Source: Aliiglaciecola sp. 3_MG-2023 (GTDB lineage: Bacteria; Pseudomonadota; Gammaproteobacteria; Enterobacterales; Alteromonadaceae). Taken from it: a stretch of 64,000 bases of DNA. Position 1 is the stretch's first letter, and every line of letters starts with the position of its first letter. Under the pieces are notes generated by a model. It did no database searches, was not told the DNA's origin, and saw only the letters and a list, made by a program, of their open reading frames with translations. Location: assembly GCF_030548205.1 (NCBI RefSeq), contig NZ_JAUORV010000004.1, positions 62,001 to 126,000 on the forward strand. The letters are read 5' to 3'. Of the stretch, positions 44,501 through 53,043 are shown one piece after another. A program made the position numbers and the translations under genes.

Positions 44501-45898
44501 TTATCCAATCATATCTTCTAATTCAGTGCCTCTGGTTTCATGTACTAATTTAACCACGAACAGCACAGACAACAGCGCGCAAACTGCATAGAACCCGTAT
44601 GCGCCAGCTAAGCCAATGCTAGTCAACATAATTGGGAAGGTCATGGTAATCGCAAAGTTAGCCCCCCACTGAAATAATCCAGCCACCGCCAAACCAGAAC
44701 CACGAATTTGATTTGGAAACATTTCTCCTAACATTACCCACATTACTGGTCCCCAGGAAAGATTAAAGAAAAAAACATATGCATTGGCAGAGACCAACGC
44801 CAGCGTTCCTAAACTTCCTAAATCCAAATTCCCTTTGGCATCAAAATCAGCCGTTGCGAAACAAAAGACCATTAGACCTAAGGTCAAGGTCATTCCTATC
44901 GAGCCTAGGGTTAGTAAAGGCTTACGCCCAATTTTATCAATTAACAACATGGTTATTATGCAGGCAGCAATACTCACTGCACCGCTGATAATGTTAATCA
45001 GCAAAGCGTCTGATTCAGAAAATCCAACCGCTTGCCAAAGCACCGCACCGTAGTAAAAAACGACATTGATACCAACTAACTGTTGGAATATGGCCAAACC
45101 GATTCCAACCCATACAATTTTTCTTACTTTCCCGGAGCTTTTATCCATCAAGTCGGATAATTTTGGTTGATGATCACCTGCTAAAGACCCCTCAATTTCA
45201 GCTAACTTTTGTTCTCCAGCCTTTTGCCCATATAACCTAACGAGCACCACTTTGGCGGTGGTTAATTTCTTTTTAATGACTAGAAAACGGGGACTTTCTG
45301 GGATAAGTAATAAACTTAACAAAAATAGACATGCAGGCACTAATTCAATCCAGAACATCCACCGCCATGCACTAAAACCCAACCATAAATCAGCTGTGGA
45401 TACACCAGCTAAATCCGCAAGTAAGTAGTTACTTACGAATGCAGCAAACAAGCCACTGATAATAGCGACCTGTTGAATCGTTGTTAGCATGCCACGGAAT
45501 CTTGCAGGGGCAATTTCGCTTATGTATGCAGGAGCCATAACCGATGCGGCTCCAACGGCTATTCCGCCGAGAATGCGATAAATAATAAACTCGCCAGAGC
45601 TATCAGCGATACCCGATCCCCAAGCACTAATAATAAAAAATATGGCGGCCAAAATTAAAATCGTTTTTCGGCCAAATAAGTCCGCTAGTCGGCCGGCGCA
45701 AAATGCGCCTATTGCACATCCCAACAACATGCTGGCTACGTTAAAACCCGTACCAACACTGTCTGAGTTAAATGCGTTTTGTAAACCATCTACGGTGCCA
45801 TTAATCACACCGCTATCAAAACCAAATAAAAATCCGCCTAGGGTTGCAACGCAGCTCACCATAACGATGAACAACATATTTTCTTTTTCTTGTATCAA
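44501..45898 (-). CDS. Sugar/H+ symporter, MFS (probable D-xylose transporter)
   Basis: 465 aa, 12 membrane helices, sugar porter family of the major facilitator superfamily. Family signatures are GGFLFGFDSGVINGT (helix 1), GRLADLFGRK (loop 2-3), RILGGIAVGAASVMAPAYISEIAPARFRG, PESPRFLV, QQLVGINVVFYYG (sugar site on helix 7) and DKIGRKPLL. The substrate is inferred from the xylose genes alongside; XylE-like and glucose porters are hard to tell apart by eye. The start is TTG at 45898 seven bases after AAGGA; an ATG at 45877 has no binding site. An inverted repeat lies 62-95 bp upstream. Confidence 0.87.
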   Translation of the reverse strand: MIQEKENMLFIVMVSCVATLGGFLFGFDSGVINGTVDGLQNAFNSDSVGTGFNVASMLLGCAIGAFCAGRLADLFGRKTILILAAIFFIISAWGSGIADSSGEFIIYRILGGIAVGAASVMAPAYISEIAPARFRGMLTTIQQVAIISGLFAAFVSNYLLADLAGVSTADLWLGFSAWRWMFWIELVPACLFLLSLLLIPESPRFLVIKKKLTTAKVVLVRLYGQKAGEQKLAEIEGSLAGDHQPKLSDLMDKSSGKVRKIVWVGIGLAIFQQLVGINVVFYYGAVLWQAVGFSESDALLINIISGAVSIAACIITMLLIDKIGRKPLLTLGSIGMTLTLGLMVFCFATADFDAKGNLDLGSLGTLALVSANAYVFFFNLSWGPVMWVMLGEMFPNQIRGSGLAVAGLFQWGANFAITMTFPIMLTSIGLAGAYGFYAVCALLSVLFVVKLVHETRGTELEDMIG

Positions 45899-45959
45899 CT
45901 CAGATTCCTTTTTATTTTAATTTTTAACCGAAAACCAAAAACGATCCCTTTGTCTTTCA

Positions 45960-45993
45960 ATCGGTTAACACTGTTAAATAATTGTTAATCGAT
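45960..45993 (-). promoter_or_regulatory. Inverted repeat upstream of the sugar symporter gene
   Basis: ATCGGTTAACA-N12-TGTTAATCGAT, 10 of 11 positions symmetric. It lies 62 bp before the symporter TTG. A similar motif is not seen before xylB, so it may bind a different regulator from XylR. Confidence 0.45.
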
Positions 45994-46124
45994 AGAATAT
46001 AGAGAACACTGGTAATTTGGAAACAAAAACGAATTAAAATAAAACCATTAGAAGATTAGTGAATGACATTGAGTTTCAATGTTTTAATAATGTCTTTAAA
46101 TAGATGACTAAAAGATGGAAGGAC

Positions 46125-46592
46125 TCAGACAATAGGCAGGGTAGTGGTATATTTAATTTGTTCCATAGAAAAACTAGAAGTGACATCGGACAAATCAATT
46201 CCCGATACCAATTTTTTGTAAAACACATCAAAGGCTTTTAAATCAGTGACCATCACTTTAAGCATATAATCATATTCACCACTCATACGGTAAAATTCAA
46301 TCACTTCTTCTAAATTTCTGGCGTGAGCGGCAAACATCTTAAACCATTTATCGTCATGTTTACCTGCTTTCACTTGCACAAACGCCGTCACATTTAATCC
46401 GACTTTTTCACTGCTCAACAACGCCACTCGTCTGCTAATGATCCCTTCTTTTTCAAGAAGTTGAATCCGTCTCCAACAAGGAGTGTTGCTCAATCCCACC
46501 TGCTCTGCAATTTGACTTACCGAAAGTGTTACGTCTTTTTGCATTAATCGTAAAATAGCCTTATCAATAGAATCCAAAATACAAAAACCCAA
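46125..46592 (-). CDS. Lrp/AsnC family regulator, DecR-like
   Basis: About 151-155 aa. An N-terminal helix-turn-helix (LSVSQIAEQVGLSNTPCWRRIQLLEKEGII) is followed by an RAM ligand-binding domain (FYRMSGEYDYMLKVMVTDLKAFDVFYKKLV). The ending SDVTSSFSMEQIKYTTTLPI closely matches E. coli DecR (YbaO/CyuR), a cysteine-responsive activator of cysteine breakdown. No ATG opens the frame: the homologous start ILDSID coincides with ATT TTG (46580, 46577), and the longest frame opens with TTG at 46592. No binding site is seen for any of them, so the start is uncertain. It is divergent from a cysteine-synthase-like gene, with a palindrome between. Confidence 0.87.
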   Translation of the reverse strand: MGFCILDSIDKAILRLMQKDVTLSVSQIAEQVGLSNTPCWRRIQLLEKEGIISRRVALLSSEKVGLNVTAFVQVKAGKHDDKWFKMFAAHARNLEEVIEFYRMSGEYDYMLKVMVTDLKAFDVFYKKLVSGIDLSDVTSSFSMEQIKYTTTLPIV

Positions 46593-46596
46593 TACA

Positions 46597-46615
46597 ATTA
46601 GAATATAATTCTAAT
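46597..46615. promoter_or_regulatory. Palindromic operator candidate between the DecR-like regulator and the cysteine-synthase-like gene
   Basis: ATTAGAATATAATTCTAAT, perfect 8-bp arms with a 3-base centre. The position, at the very start of the regulator gene and 71 bp before the divergent gene, suits an Lrp-family site. A further half-like element TTTAGAATT lies at 46638-46646. Confidence 0.55.
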
Positions 46616-46685
46616 ATAAAGCAAAAACATAAAACAGTTTAGAATTTTTTACTTTTTTTCTATGGCAGAATTATAAAAAACAACA

Positions 46686-47681
46686 ATGGACAACAAGGTT
46701 ATGCTAGCAAGACAAAATACCATTCAACCGCAAATCGGTCTAAACGAAAAAATACATGACAATATTACCCAAACAATTGGAAACACCCCTTTGGTGAGAT
46801 TGTCTCGAATGATCGAAAATACTGAACTTGAGTGTGATCTTGTAGCCAAAGTGGAATACTTTAACCCTGCAGGTTCGGTAAAAGATCGCCCAGCTTTAGC
46901 CATGATAGATGCATTAATGGCCTCAGATGAATTTACCTCTGACACCCATATCATAGAAGCAACTTCGGGTAACAATGGTGTAGCTTGCGCGTGGATATGT
47001 GCAATAAGACAAATTCCATTGACCATTGTTATTCCAGAACACATGTCGATTGAGCGCAGAAAGTTAATCCGTCTATATGGTGCCAATGTTATTACCACAC
47101 CCAAAGCGTTAGGCACGAAAGGTGCAATTGATCACGCTGCACTATTAGTCAGCCAGCAACCCAATGCCGTTTCGTTGAACCAATTTTCTAATCTCGCTAA
47201 CGTGGACACCCACTTTAATTCCACTGCACAGGAAATATGGCGGGACTGCGATGGTAATCTAGATATATTTGTAGCAGGTGTTGGTACCGGTGGGACTATT
47301 ACCGGAATCGCTAAGGCCCTTAAACAACTGAATCCCAGTATCCAAATTGTTGCCGTCGAGCCCAGTGCTTGCCCTGTGTTGAGCGAGGGAAAAAGTGGTG
47401 TGCATAAAATTCAAGGGCTTAGTTCGGGTCATGTGCCAGACATTTTAGACGTGAGTGTCATTGATAGCATTGAAACCGTTAGTGACGATGATGCCGTAGA
47501 ATATGCAAGAATGTTAGCCAGAATTGAAGGTATTCCAGTGGGTATATCATCAGGAGCGGCGTTGTGTGCAAGTATGCGTTTAGCGACTTCAGCAGAAAAT
47601 AAAGGGAAACGAATTGTAACCTTATTTGCGGATACAGCGGAACGCTATTTCAGCACGGATTTGTTTTCTCACTGCCAATAG
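46686..47681 (+). CDS. Cysteine synthase-like PLP enzyme
   Basis: Fold type II pyridoxal-phosphate enzyme of the CysK/CysM/CBS family, 331 aa. The cofactor lysine lies in NPAGSVKDRPALAMI (~61-75); the substrate loop reads EATSGNNGVACAW in place of the EPTSGNTG of CysK; the phosphate-binding loop is GVGTGGTITGIAKAL; the C-terminal SSGAAL fits. By family it could make cysteine from O-acetylserine and sulfide, or break cysteine down. The DecR-like regulator divergent to it favours a cysteine-responsive role, possibly removal of excess cysteine. The N-terminus (~25 residues before IGNTPLVRLS) is longer than usual; ATG 46701 is an alternative start. Confidence 0.87.
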   Translation: MDNKVMLARQNTIQPQIGLNEKIHDNITQTIGNTPLVRLSRMIENTELECDLVAKVEYFNPAGSVKDRPALAMIDALMASDEFTSDTHIIEATSGNNGVACAWICAIRQIPLTIVIPEHMSIERRKLIRLYGANVITTPKALGTKGAIDHAALLVSQQPNAVSLNQFSNLANVDTHFNSTAQEIWRDCDGNLDIFVAGVGTGGTITGIAKALKQLNPSIQIVAVEPSACPVLSEGKSGVHKIQGLSSGHVPDILDVSVIDSIETVSDDDAVEYARMLARIEGIPVGISSGAALCASMRLATSAENKGKRIVTLFADTAERYFSTDLFSHCQ

Positions 47682-47863
47682 TTTAAGTCTGTTTTACAGG
47701 TTTACTAATAGTCACGAATTACTCCAGGAAGCCTGTTGCTGTGCAGAATTCAGCGTCTTTTAATGAAGTTAGCTAATTTTTGCATGGGCTTTCCCTTGAA
47801 ATTTTTAGTCGCAGCACAAGATCTTAGGTATGATGAATTAATATCAATCAACAAGGATCAATA

Positions 47864-48829
47864 TTGGCTATTAAACTCGGGATCGTCATGGATCCGATAG
47901 AAAGCATAAATATCAAGAAAGACACCAGCTTTGCAATGTTATTGGATGCTCAGCAGCGTGGTTATGACATTACTTATATGGAAATGTCTGATCTATATAT
48001 TGATAACGGTGTCCCTATGGCGCAAATGCGTCCTTTGAACGTTATCAAAGATCCACAAAAGTGGTTTGAGCTAGGCGAAGCAAAAAACGGCAATTTAGCA
48101 GAGCTTGATGTTATTTTGATGCGCAAAGATCCCCCTTTTGACAGTGAATTTTTATACGCCACACATATTTTTTCGTTAGCCGAGCAAGGGGGAACGCTCA
48201 TTGTAAATCGTTCCTCGAGTTTGCGTGATTTCAATGAGAAATTATTTACTTCCTGGTTTCCCGATTTAATTCCAGATACCCTAGTCACCCGTAATTCAGC
48301 CTTAATTCGCGAATTTCACAAAAAGCACCAAGACATTATTTGTAAACCCTTAGATGGGATGGGCGGTACATCCATATTTCGTGTCACGCCAGAGGGTACA
48401 AACTTAGGTGTGATCATGGAGACCTTAACGGATAACGGTACTACCTATGCAATGTTTCAACGTTACATGCCGGAAATTAAAGACGGTGACAAACGAATTC
48501 TGATCATTGATGGACAAGTCGTACCTTATTGCCTTGCCCGTTTGCCCAGCAAGGGGGAAACCCGTGGAAACTTAGCGGCAGGTGGTACAGGAAGAGCCCA
48601 GCCCTTATCTGATTCAGATAGACAAATCGCAGAGAAAATTGCGCCACTATTAGTGGAAAAAGGTCTGATTTTTGTTGGTTTAGATGTTATTGGTGACAGA
48701 ATTACCGAAATTAATGTGACCAGCCCTACCTGTGTACAAGAAATTGAAGCCGCATATGACGTTAATATCACAGGTATGTTATTTGATGCCATTGAGAAAC
48801 GTTTAGGTGATAGAAATGCAAAGCTTTGA
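47864..48829 (+). CDS. gshB: Glutathione synthetase
   Basis: Joins gamma-glutamylcysteine and glycine with ATP, 321 aa (E. coli 316). ATP-grasp enzyme with KLGIVMDPIESINIKKDTSFAMLLDAQ at the start, DVILMRKDPPFDSEFLYAT, ICKPLDGMGGTSIFRV, YCLARLPSKGETRGNLAAGG and GLDVIGDRITEINVTSPT. The start is TTG at 47864 six bases after AAGGA; no ATG is available before the conserved region. It overlaps yqgE by 14 bp and leads a gshB-yqgE-ruvX operon, the same order as in E. coli. Confidence 0.96.
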   Translation: MAIKLGIVMDPIESINIKKDTSFAMLLDAQQRGYDITYMEMSDLYIDNGVPMAQMRPLNVIKDPQKWFELGEAKNGNLAELDVILMRKDPPFDSEFLYATHIFSLAEQGGTLIVNRSSSLRDFNEKLFTSWFPDLIPDTLVTRNSALIREFHKKHQDIICKPLDGMGGTSIFRVTPEGTNLGVIMETLTDNGTTYAMFQRYMPEIKDGDKRILIIDGQVVPYCLARLPSKGETRGNLAAGGTGRAQPLSDSDRQIAEKIAPLLVEKGLIFVGLDVIGDRITEINVTSPTCVQEIEAAYDVNITGMLFDAIEKRLGDRNAKL

Positions 48830-49373
48830 ACATCATTTATTAGTTGCCATGCCAAGTTTAGATGATCCCTATTTTGCCCGCTCCTTGACCTATATTTGTG
48901 AGCATAATGACAAAGGCGCTATGGGTCTTGTGATCAATCAACCCATTGGAATGAGTTTACAAGAATTGATCAACCAGGCGGATAAAGATGCCATTGTATT
49001 AGAGGAAAAAGCCAATGAAATTGTCTTAGCTGGCGGTCCCGTTAGCCAAGATAGAGGCTTTATTTTACACACAACTCAACCTGGCTGGAGCTCAAGCTTA
49101 CAACTCACGTCTGAAATAATGATCACCACCTCTAAAGATATATTATCTGCCCTGGGTAACGAGCAAGCACCGGCGAAATCCTTAGTAACACTTGGCTATG
49201 CAGGCTGGTCTGCAGGGCAGCTTGAAGAGGAAGTGCAAAACAACTCGTGGCTAATAGTAGAAGCAGATGAGGAATTATTGTTTGATGTTCCTATCCATAA
49301 AAAATGGGAAGAGGCTGTGCGTCGACTTGGTATTGACGTTTGGCAACTAGGTCCAGATGCTGGACATGCTTAA
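48816..49373 (+). CDS. YqgE/AlgH family protein
   Basis: 185 aa, a small conserved family of unknown biochemical role (AlgH in Pseudomonas). Motifs are HHLLVAMPSLDDPYFARSLTYICEHNDKGAMGLVINQP near the start, LAGGPVSQDRGFILH (~65-80) and LGYAGWSAGQLEEEVQNNSWL. The start is ATG at 48816 after AGGTGA; a GTG three codons earlier lies over the binding site. It sits between gshB and ruvX as in most gammaproteobacteria. Confidence 0.93.
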   Translation: MQSFEHHLLVAMPSLDDPYFARSLTYICEHNDKGAMGLVINQPIGMSLQELINQADKDAIVLEEKANEIVLAGGPVSQDRGFILHTTQPGWSSSLQLTSEIMITTSKDILSALGNEQAPAKSLVTLGYAGWSAGQLEEEVQNNSWLIVEADEELLFDVPIHKKWEEAVRRLGIDVWQLGPDAGHA

Positions 49374-49388
49374 AAAGGTTTGTGAACT

Positions 49389-49808
49389 ATGACAATTGGG
49401 TCTAGAACCTTTTTGGGGTTTGATTTTGGTACTAAAAGTATTGGTGTTGCTATTGGTCAAGAAATTACTGGCACAGCTTCGCCATTGGACGCGATTCAAG
49501 CTCGCGATGGTATTCCAGATTGGGAGCTGGTTAAAAAAGTATACGAGCAATGGCAACCCCAGTTAGTGGTAGTTGGCTTACCCCTAAATATGGATGGCAG
49601 TAAACAGGAAATGACCTTTAAAGCACAAAAGTTTGCCAATAGATTACATGCTAAATTTAAAGTCCCTGTGCAAACCCTTGACGAACGCTTAACCACAGTG
49701 GATGCCAAAGCGCGACTTTTTGAGATGGGGGGATTTAAAAAGCTGACGAAAGGTAAAGTGGATAGCGCCTCAGCTTGCTTAATATTAGAAAGCTTTATGG
49801 CGCAGTAA
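49389..49808 (+). CDS. ruvX: Holliday junction resolvase-like protein RuvX (YqgF)
   Basis: 139 aa, RNase H-like fold. Essential in E. coli, linked to 16S rRNA 5'-end maturation and to Holliday junction resolution. Catalytic acidic residues lie in [16 protein letters not shown], the DERLTTVDA motif (~98-106) and the C-terminal [17 protein letters not shown] precedes the ATG. It is last in the gshB-yqgE-ruvX operon and convergent with the DUF2007 gene 2 bp away. Confidence 0.95.
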   Translation: MTIGSRTFLGFDFGTKSIGVAIGQEITGTASPLDAIQARDGIPDWELVKKVYEQWQPQLVVVGLPLNMDGSKQEMTFKAQKFANRLHAKFKVPVQTLDERLTTVDAKARLFEMGGFKKLTKGKVDSASACLILESFMAQ

Positions 49809-49810
49809 TA

Positions 49811-50137
49811 TCAAAGTTCGTTGGCAGTAGTGCTAGCACTATTGCCACAGTTCCAACATAGGGCAAAACTTCCTTCATTTTCTTCTTGGCATTGATTACA
49901 CACCCAGCGAGCAGTATTTTCAGGAACAAGATTGAATTGGGCAATTAGTTGTGTCGCTTTATCGTACCAAGTCTCATCTGTTAGCCACACTTCAGGCATA
50001 GCATCTAATGGCGACAATTCACCAATTGCTCCAATCGCGAACTCGTTTTTGATAAAGTTTGGGATCTGATTATCATCTAATAATTGCTTAATTTGATAAA
50101 TTCGAAAGCGCTCATTATGCCAATAAATTTTCTTCAT
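49811..50137 (-). CDS. DUF2007 protein with C-terminal zinc ribbon
   Basis: 108 aa. The N-terminal ~70 residues (KKIYWHNERFRIYQIKQLLDDNQIPNFIKNE...) match the DUF2007 fold, a small domain related to PII-like/ferredoxin folds and described as a putative signal-transducing domain. The C-terminal WVCNQCQEENEGSFALCWNCG has two CxxC pairs, a zinc ribbon. Function is unknown. It lies 5 bp after pilU on the same strand, so it is probably co-transcribed with the pilus retraction ATPases. Confidence 0.8.
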   Translation of the reverse strand: MKKIYWHNERFRIYQIKQLLDDNQIPNFIKNEFAIGAIGELSPLDAMPEVWLTDETWYDKATQLIAQFNLVPENTARWVCNQCQEENEGSFALCWNCGNSASTTANEL

Positions 50138-50142
50138 TGGGG

Positions 50143-51255
50143 CTAATCCATATCAATTGAAACATTAGACAATGAACCTAAGCTCGTGCCCTCTTCTGTA
50201 TCCAATTTAATCATTAAGCGAAGATCATTGGGGGAATCCGCATGATGGATAGCTTGTTCCATGCTAATGCGCTCTTGTTTGTATAATTCGTACAAAGCCA
50301 TGTCGAAGCTTTGCATCCCCATTTCTTTACCTTTTTTCATGGCTTCTTTAAGGGAACCAATTTCATTACGCTGAATTAAATCTGTCACTAAAGGTGAGTT
50401 GAGTAAAATCTCGATGGCCGCTACACGTCCTTTTCCATCAATGGTTGGTACCAGTTGTTGTGCAACAATAGCGCGTAAATTTAAGCTCAAGTCAAAGCGC
50501 AATTTTTCATGCTGCTCAGGTGGTGCTAGGTGCATAATCCGCTCTATCGCCTGATTGGCGTTGTTGGCGTGCAAGGTTGCCACACACAAATGACCTGTAT
50601 CAGCAAACGACATTGCATATTCCATGGTTTCCATGGAACGTATTTCACCAATTAAAATCACATCCGGAGCCTGCCGCAACGAACTTTTAAGGGCATCGTC
50701 AAAGGAGCGGGTGTCTATGCCCACTTCCCGTTGTGTAACCACACAGCCTGCGTGTTCGTGTACAAATTCAATGGGATCCTCTATGGTCAGAATATGGCCC
50801 CGAGAATTTTGATTTCGATGGCCTATCAAAGCAGCCAAGGAAGTAGATTTACCCGTACCAGTGGCACCCACAAACAGAAGTAATCCACGTTTAGACATAA
50901 TCACGTCTTTAAGTATCTCTGGTAAGCCCAGATCATCGGCTTTGGGAATTTGCGTAACAATCCGACGCACTACCATGCCAGCCATATCTCGTTGCCAAAA
51001 TGCACTACAACGAAAACGCCCTATACCATCTCTGGCAATAGCGAAATTGCACTCTTTGCTGTTGCTGAATTCATCTTGTTGTTTTTCACTCATCACGTTA
51101 TTGACTAACGCGAGTGCAGCTTCTTCTGTTAGACGCTCATCATTGAGTGGCGTCATTTGTCCATTTATTTTGGCACTAATGGGAAAACCCACGGTAATAA
51201 ACAAGTCTGACGCACCTTGCTCTGCCATTTTTCTTAAGTAAGGATTCAGATCCAT
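50143..51255 (-). CDS. pilU: Type IV pilus retraction ATPase PilU
   Basis: Hexameric secretion-type ATPase that assists PilT in pilus retraction, 370 aa. Walker A FVGATGTGKSTSLAA (~127-141), the Asp box LTIEDPIEFVHEHAGCVVTQREVG, Walker B VILIGEIRSMETMEYA and the His box TLHANNANQAIERI are intact. The opening MDLNPYLRKMAEQGASDLFITVGFPISAKING and the C-terminal SPNDLRLMIKL identify PilU as distinct from PilT. GGAG precedes the ATG. It follows pilT by 9 bp, the standard gammaproteobacterial pair. Confidence 0.95.
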   Translation of the reverse strand: MDLNPYLRKMAEQGASDLFITVGFPISAKINGQMTPLNDERLTEEAALALVNNVMSEKQQDEFSNSKECNFAIARDGIGRFRCSAFWQRDMAGMVVRRIVTQIPKADDLGLPEILKDVIMSKRGLLLFVGATGTGKSTSLAALIGHRNQNSRGHILTIEDPIEFVHEHAGCVVTQREVGIDTRSFDDALKSSLRQAPDVILIGEIRSMETMEYAMSFADTGHLCVATLHANNANQAIERIMHLAPPEQHEKLRFDLSLNLRAIVAQQLVPTIDGKGRVAAIEILLNSPLVTDLIQRNEIGSLKEAMKKGKEMGMQSFDMALYELYKQERISMEQAIHHADSPNDLRLMIKLDTEEGTSLGSLSNVSIDMD

Positions 51256-51264
51256 TGGATACTC

Positions 51265-52308
51265 CTAGAAACCAATTTTAGGTTGTTTATCCACTGACTT
51301 AGCCGCTGCGTCTTGTGCGGTAATCACACCTTGCGCAACTAACCGCTGTAAACATTGATCCATAGTTTGCATGCCGTGGGCTTGGCCAGTTTGGATGACA
51401 GAATACATTTGTGGCACTTTATCTTCGCGAATTAAATTACGAATCGCTGGGATACCTATCATAATCTCATGGGCAGCAATACGCCCTCCCCCCACTTTTT
51501 TCAACAAGGTTTGAGAAATAACGGCACGCAATGACTCTGAAAGCATGGAACGCACCATTGACTTCTCTTCTGCTGGAAATACATCGATGATTCTATCAAT
51601 GGTTTTAGGGGCGGAGTTGGTATGCAAGGTAGCAAACACTAAATGGCCTGTTTCAGCCGCAGAAATCGCCAAACGAATTGTCTCTAAATCACGTAATTCG
51701 CCCACCAGAATAACATCGGGATCTTCCCGCAACGCAGAACGAAGGGCATTGTTAAAACTATGGGTGTCACGATGCACTTCACGCTGGTTAAGTACGCAAA
51801 GTTTATTCTCATGCACAAATTCAATGGGGTCTTCAATGGTCAGTATGTGTTCCCGTTTACTGGTATTAATGTGATCGATCATCGCCGCCAAGGTGGTACT
51901 TTTACCTGAGCCGGTAGCACCTGTGACTAATACAATACCCGTGGGTTGGTTAATGATATCTTTAAAAATAGCTGGTGCACCTAAATCGTCTAAGGTCAGT
52001 ACTTTACTGGGAATGGTTCGCAGAACAGCAGCTGCACCTCTATTTTGCATAAATGCATTAACCCGGAATCGAGATAAATCTTTCACCTCAAATGAAAAGT
52101 CCACTTCGAGGTTTTCTTCGTATTCTTTGCGCTGCTTATCATTCATGATTTCGTATACCAGCGCGTGAACTTGCTTATGATCCAATTCCGGCACATTTAG
52201 ACGACGGATTTCGCCATCAACGCGAATAATCGGAGGTAAACCCGCTGATAGATGTAAATCTGATGCATTATTCTTAACACTAAAAGCTAAAAGTTCGGTA
52301 ATATCCAA
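51265..52308 (-). CDS. pilT: Type IV pilus twitching motility ATPase PilT
   Basis: Main retraction motor of type IV pili, 347 aa. Features are VKNNASDLHLSAGLPPIIRVDGE at the start, Walker A VTGATGSGKSTTLAAMID, the Asp box TIEDPIEFVHENKLCVLNQREV, Walker B VILVGELRDLETIRLAISAAETGHLVFATLHT, the AIRNLIRE retraction motif (~288-295) and the C-terminal QCLQRLVAQG. The start is TTG at 52308, about nine bases after GGAG. It is divergent from yggS with a 29-bp gap, so the promoters overlap. Confidence 0.96.
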   Translation of the reverse strand: MDITELLAFSVKNNASDLHLSAGLPPIIRVDGEIRRLNVPELDHKQVHALVYEIMNDKQRKEYEENLEVDFSFEVKDLSRFRVNAFMQNRGAAAVLRTIPSKVLTLDDLGAPAIFKDIINQPTGIVLVTGATGSGKSTTLAAMIDHINTSKREHILTIEDPIEFVHENKLCVLNQREVHRDTHSFNNALRSALREDPDVILVGELRDLETIRLAISAAETGHLVFATLHTNSAPKTIDRIIDVFPAEEKSMVRSMLSESLRAVISQTLLKKVGGGRIAAHEIMIGIPAIRNLIREDKVPQMYSVIQTGQAHGMQTMDQCLQRLVAQGVITAQDAAAKSVDKQPKIGF

Positions 52309-52337
52309 AATATGATTCTCCGTCTAAACAATGGCAC

Positions 52338-53030
52338 ATGGAAACAATAGCAGAACGTCTCAAAAGCGCACACAAAAGCCTATCGCTGGCAGTAAATAAA
52401 GCTAATCGTGCGCCAAATTCAGTCCAATTACTAGCAGTGAGTAAAACAAAACCGGTATCTGATATCGTCCTTGCGTATGAAGCTGGACACCGATCATTTG
52501 GTGAAAACTATGTGCAAGAGGGTGTCGAAAAAGTTCAGGAATTGCAAGAACTTAAAGATATTGAATGGCACTTTATTGGGCCCTTACAGTCGAATAAAAC
52601 TAAGCTGGTTGCAGAACACTTTGATTGGGTACAGAGTGTCGATAGGGAAAAAATTGCCACGCGCCTGAATAATCATCGTACGCCCCATAAGAAGCTGAAT
52701 GTGCTTATTCAAGTAAATATTAATGCAGAACACAGCAAAGCTGGGGTTTTAGCCAATGAAGTTGAGACACTGGCTGCGCTTATTGCTACACTACCTAACT
52801 TAACGCTTAGGGGATTAATGACAATTCCTAAAGCTTCACAATCTGCGCAAGAATTGGTTAACACCTATCAACACATGCACCAACTTTTCGTCGACTTGCA
52901 ACAAACTTATGAATCAGTTGACACGTTATCTATGGGCATGAGTGCAGATATTGAACCAGCAGTGCTATGTGGAAGCACAATGGTACGGGTAGGAACAGCC
53001 ATTTTTGGTGCCCGCAATTACACAAACTAA
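52338..53030 (+). CDS. YggS family pyridoxal phosphate homeostasis protein
   Basis: 230 aa, PLP-binding TIM-barrel protein (PLPBP/YggS) that keeps the level of free pyridoxal phosphate in check; no enzymatic reaction is known. Motifs are LLAVSKTKPVSDIVLAYEAGHRSFGENYVQE (cofactor lysine in the first part), WHFIGPLQSNKTK, LIQVNINAEHSKAGV, LRGLMTIPKA and LSMGMSADIEPAVLCGSTMVRVGTAIFG. It leads the yggS-proC-yggT-DUF4426 operon, with gaps of 13, 13 and 9 bp. Confidence 0.94.
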   Translation: METIAERLKSAHKSLSLAVNKANRAPNSVQLLAVSKTKPVSDIVLAYEAGHRSFGENYVQEGVEKVQELQELKDIEWHFIGPLQSNKTKLVAEHFDWVQSVDREKIATRLNNHRTPHKKLNVLIQVNINAEHSKAGVLANEVETLAALIATLPNLTLRGLMTIPKASQSAQELVNTYQHMHQLFVDLQQTYESVDTLSMGMSADIEPAVLCGSTMVRVGTAIFGARNYTN

Positions 53031-53043
53031 GAGACAATAATTT

